6,121 nt of DNA from Microcaldota archaeon (lineage in GTDB: Archaea; Micrarchaeota; Micrarchaeia; Micrarchaeales; Micrarchaeaceae). Below are positions 4,729 through 6,121 of this stretch, piece after piece. The DNA is taken from positions 1 through 6,121 of the forward strand of contig JAKBRD010000043.1 of the NCBI GenBank assembly GCA_021834865.1, read 5' to 3'. Positions within the stretch are counted from its first letter, which is position 1. The number at the start of each line of letters is the position of its first letter. The notes under the pieces were generated by a model. It saw only the letters and a program-made list of their open reading frames with translations, searched no databases and had not been told where the DNA came from. A program made the translations under genes and the position numbers.

Positions 4729-6121
4729 ATGAGCGAAAAAGAGATAAGGTCAACGAAGGACATAGAGGTCCCGGAAAAGCTTATAGATCAGGTAATCGGG
4801 CAGACGGGAGCCATAGCTATAATAAAAAAGGCCGCGAAGCAGAGAAGAAACGTTTTTCTGGTTGGGGAGCCGGGAACCGGAAAGACCATGCTCGCACAAG
4901 CCATGTCGGAATTGCTCTCAGTCATGGATCTCGAAGACATACTCGTATACAGGAACATGAATGACGAGAACGTCCCAATAATAAAGACCGTCAAGACCTA
5001 CACCAACCAAGAGGACAGGAAGAAGCACCTCGATGGCCAGGGCAGGCAGATAGTGCAGAAGGAGCGCATTAGTGCCAGGGCAGCGCTCGGAAAAACGACA
5101 TCTCTCGTGACCCCAATAGTATTTATTCTTGTAATAGCGCTTCTGGCGCTTTCGCTGAGCGGGCTGATAAAAGGCTACGACATAATAGTCCTGGCCGCAC
5201 TCATACTTGGAATAATGATTTTCGGCTCTGTGTTCCTGTTCATGGGCGGGCTTACAAGGCGCGTTGGCATGCCGGGAATGAACGACGCAAACGAACCGAA
5301 GCTTATAGTCGACAATACAGGAATGGACCATGCACCGTTCATAGACGCCACAGGCTCCAAGGCAGGAGCACTTTTCGGTGACGTCAGGCACGATCCGCTT
5401 CAGACCGGTGGGCTGGGTACTCCTGCACACTTGAGAGTCGAAAGCGGAGGAATACACAAGGCGAACAAGGGGGTGCTTTTCATAGACGAGATATCGAGCC
5501 TTGACCCTAAATCCCAACAGGAATTGCTTACCGCGATGCAGGAAAAGAGGTATTCGATAACCGGGCAGAGCGAAATGAGCTCAGGAGCTCTGGTAAGAAC
5601 CGAGCCGGTTCCGTGCGACTTCATACTCGTGGCTGCAGGAAACCTTCAGGACATACAGCACATGCACCCGGCGCTTAGATCAAGGATAAGGGGATACGGA
5701 TACGAAGTATTCATGGAGTCTACGATGCCAGATACGCCGCAGAACAGGAAACAGCTGATGCAGTTCGTAGCTCAGGAGGTCAAGAAGGACGGAAAGATAC
5801 CGCCATTTGATGCGAGTGCGCTTGATGCAATAATAGAGGAGGCCAGGAAAAGGGCTGGCAGGAAGGGCAGATTGTCGCTAATACTTAGGGACCTTGGTGG
5901 ACTCATAAGGGCTGCAGGAGACATTGCGGTTGAACGCGGTCAAAGCGAGGTTACTGCCAAGGACGTGGAGTCCGCAAAAGCGCTGTCCATGCCGATAGAA
6001 GCCCAGGTAGTTTCACAGCAGATAAATTACAGGAAGGATTATCAGGTATTTACAAACAAGGGATATGCAATAGGCAAGGTGAACGGGCTTGCAGTTGTCG
6101 GCTCTTCGATAATGACGGCAG
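4729..6121 (+). CDS. lonB: Archaeal LonB, membrane-anchored ATP-dependent protease (3' partial)
   Basis: LonB is the archaeal membrane-bound AAA+ protease that degrades misfolded and regulatory proteins from the cytoplasmic face. 464 residues are visible. Walker A is G46-E-P-G-T-G-K52-T53; two transmembrane helices (about 124-145 and 151-174) are inserted in the ATPase module, which is diagnostic of LonB over bacterial LonA. Walker B is V-L-F-I-D253-E254, sensor 1 is N305 in V-A-A-G-N, candidate Arg fingers lie in R317-S-R-I-R321, and a sensor-2 type R387 sits in S-L-I-L-R-D-L. The linker then enters the protease domain ([14 protein letters not shown], 445-458). The window ends before the catalytic Ser and Lys, so activity cannot be confirmed here. 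The N-terminus lacks the LonA substrate-binding domain, as is normal for LonB. An in-frame ATG at 4708 would add seven residues; neither start has a strong Shine-Dalgarno. Confidence 0.95.
   Translation, partial: MSEKEIRSTKDIEVPEKLIDQVIGQTGAIAIIKKAAKQRRNVFLVGEPGTGKTMLAQAMSELLSVMDLEDILVYRNMNDENVPIIKTVKTYTNQEDRKKHLDGQGRQIVQKERISARAALGKTTSLVTPIVFILVIALLALSLSGLIKGYDIIVLAALILGIMIFGSVFLFMGGLTRRVGMPGMNDANEPKLIVDNTGMDHAPFIDATGSKAGALFGDVRHDPLQTGGLGTPAHLRVESGGIHKANKGVLFIDEISSLDPKSQQELLTAMQEKRYSITGQSEMSSGALVRTEPVPCDFILVAAGNLQDIQHMHPALRSRIRGYGYEVFMESTMPDTPQNRKQLMQFVAQEVKKDGKIPPFDASALDAIIEEARKRAGRKGRLSLILRDLGGLIRAAGDIAVERGQSEVTAKDVESAKALSMPIEAQVVSQQINYRKDYQVFTNKGYAIGKVNGLAVVGSSIMTA

Noticed and set aside
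4918..5517. 199-residue minus-strand open frame inside LonB
   Set aside because: It lies wholly within a clear LonB coding frame and has Cys/His/Tyr-rich composition with no membrane or domain pattern, typical of an antisense shadow.

Overview
The window looks like a compact archaeal chromosome segment. The strongest evidence is a membrane-anchored archaeal LonB protease, whose AAA+ module is interrupted by two transmembrane helices. Archaeal Shine-Dalgarno motifs (GGTGA/GGTGAT), TATA boxes about 26 bp before starts that lack a Shine-Dalgarno (leaderless mRNAs), frequent ATA and AGG codons, and exported proteins full of N-glycosylation sequons agree with this. The small gene spacing and unfamiliar surface proteins would suit a reduced DPANN-type archaeon (for example Micrarchaeota), but that placement is inference only.

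Layout: (1) 1-651 (+), the 3' part of an ABC-2 type permease of the DUF990/COG3694 kind; its start lies off the window. (2) 718-1011 (-), a 97-residue protein with two membrane helices and a highly charged helical tail. It sits 9 bp downstream of and co-oriented with (3) 1021-2334 (-), a 437-residue secreted, membrane-tethered surface protein with 20 N-X-S/T sequons and a Thr-rich stalk. (4) 2417-3304 (-), a second, cysteine-free exported protein with one N-terminal membrane segment. A stem-loop with a T-rich tail separates it from gene 3. (5) 3430-4599 (-), a CPA2-type monovalent cation/proton antiporter, apparently leaderless. (6) 4729-6121 (+), LonB, divergent from the antiporter and cut by the window end inside the protease domain.

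All six genes encode membrane or exported proteins: ion homeostasis, membrane protein quality control, an ABC exporter component and two glycoprotein-like surface proteins. Only genes 2 and 3 show clear operon evidence. No RNA gene, CRISPR array, insertion sequence or attachment site was seen, and no gene-free stretch exceeds 300 bases. The longest gap is the 129-bp divergent LonB/antiporter spacer, which holds a 14-bp palindrome and a 9-bp tandem repeat.

The least explained part is the surface-protein block at 718-3304. No known family was recognised there.
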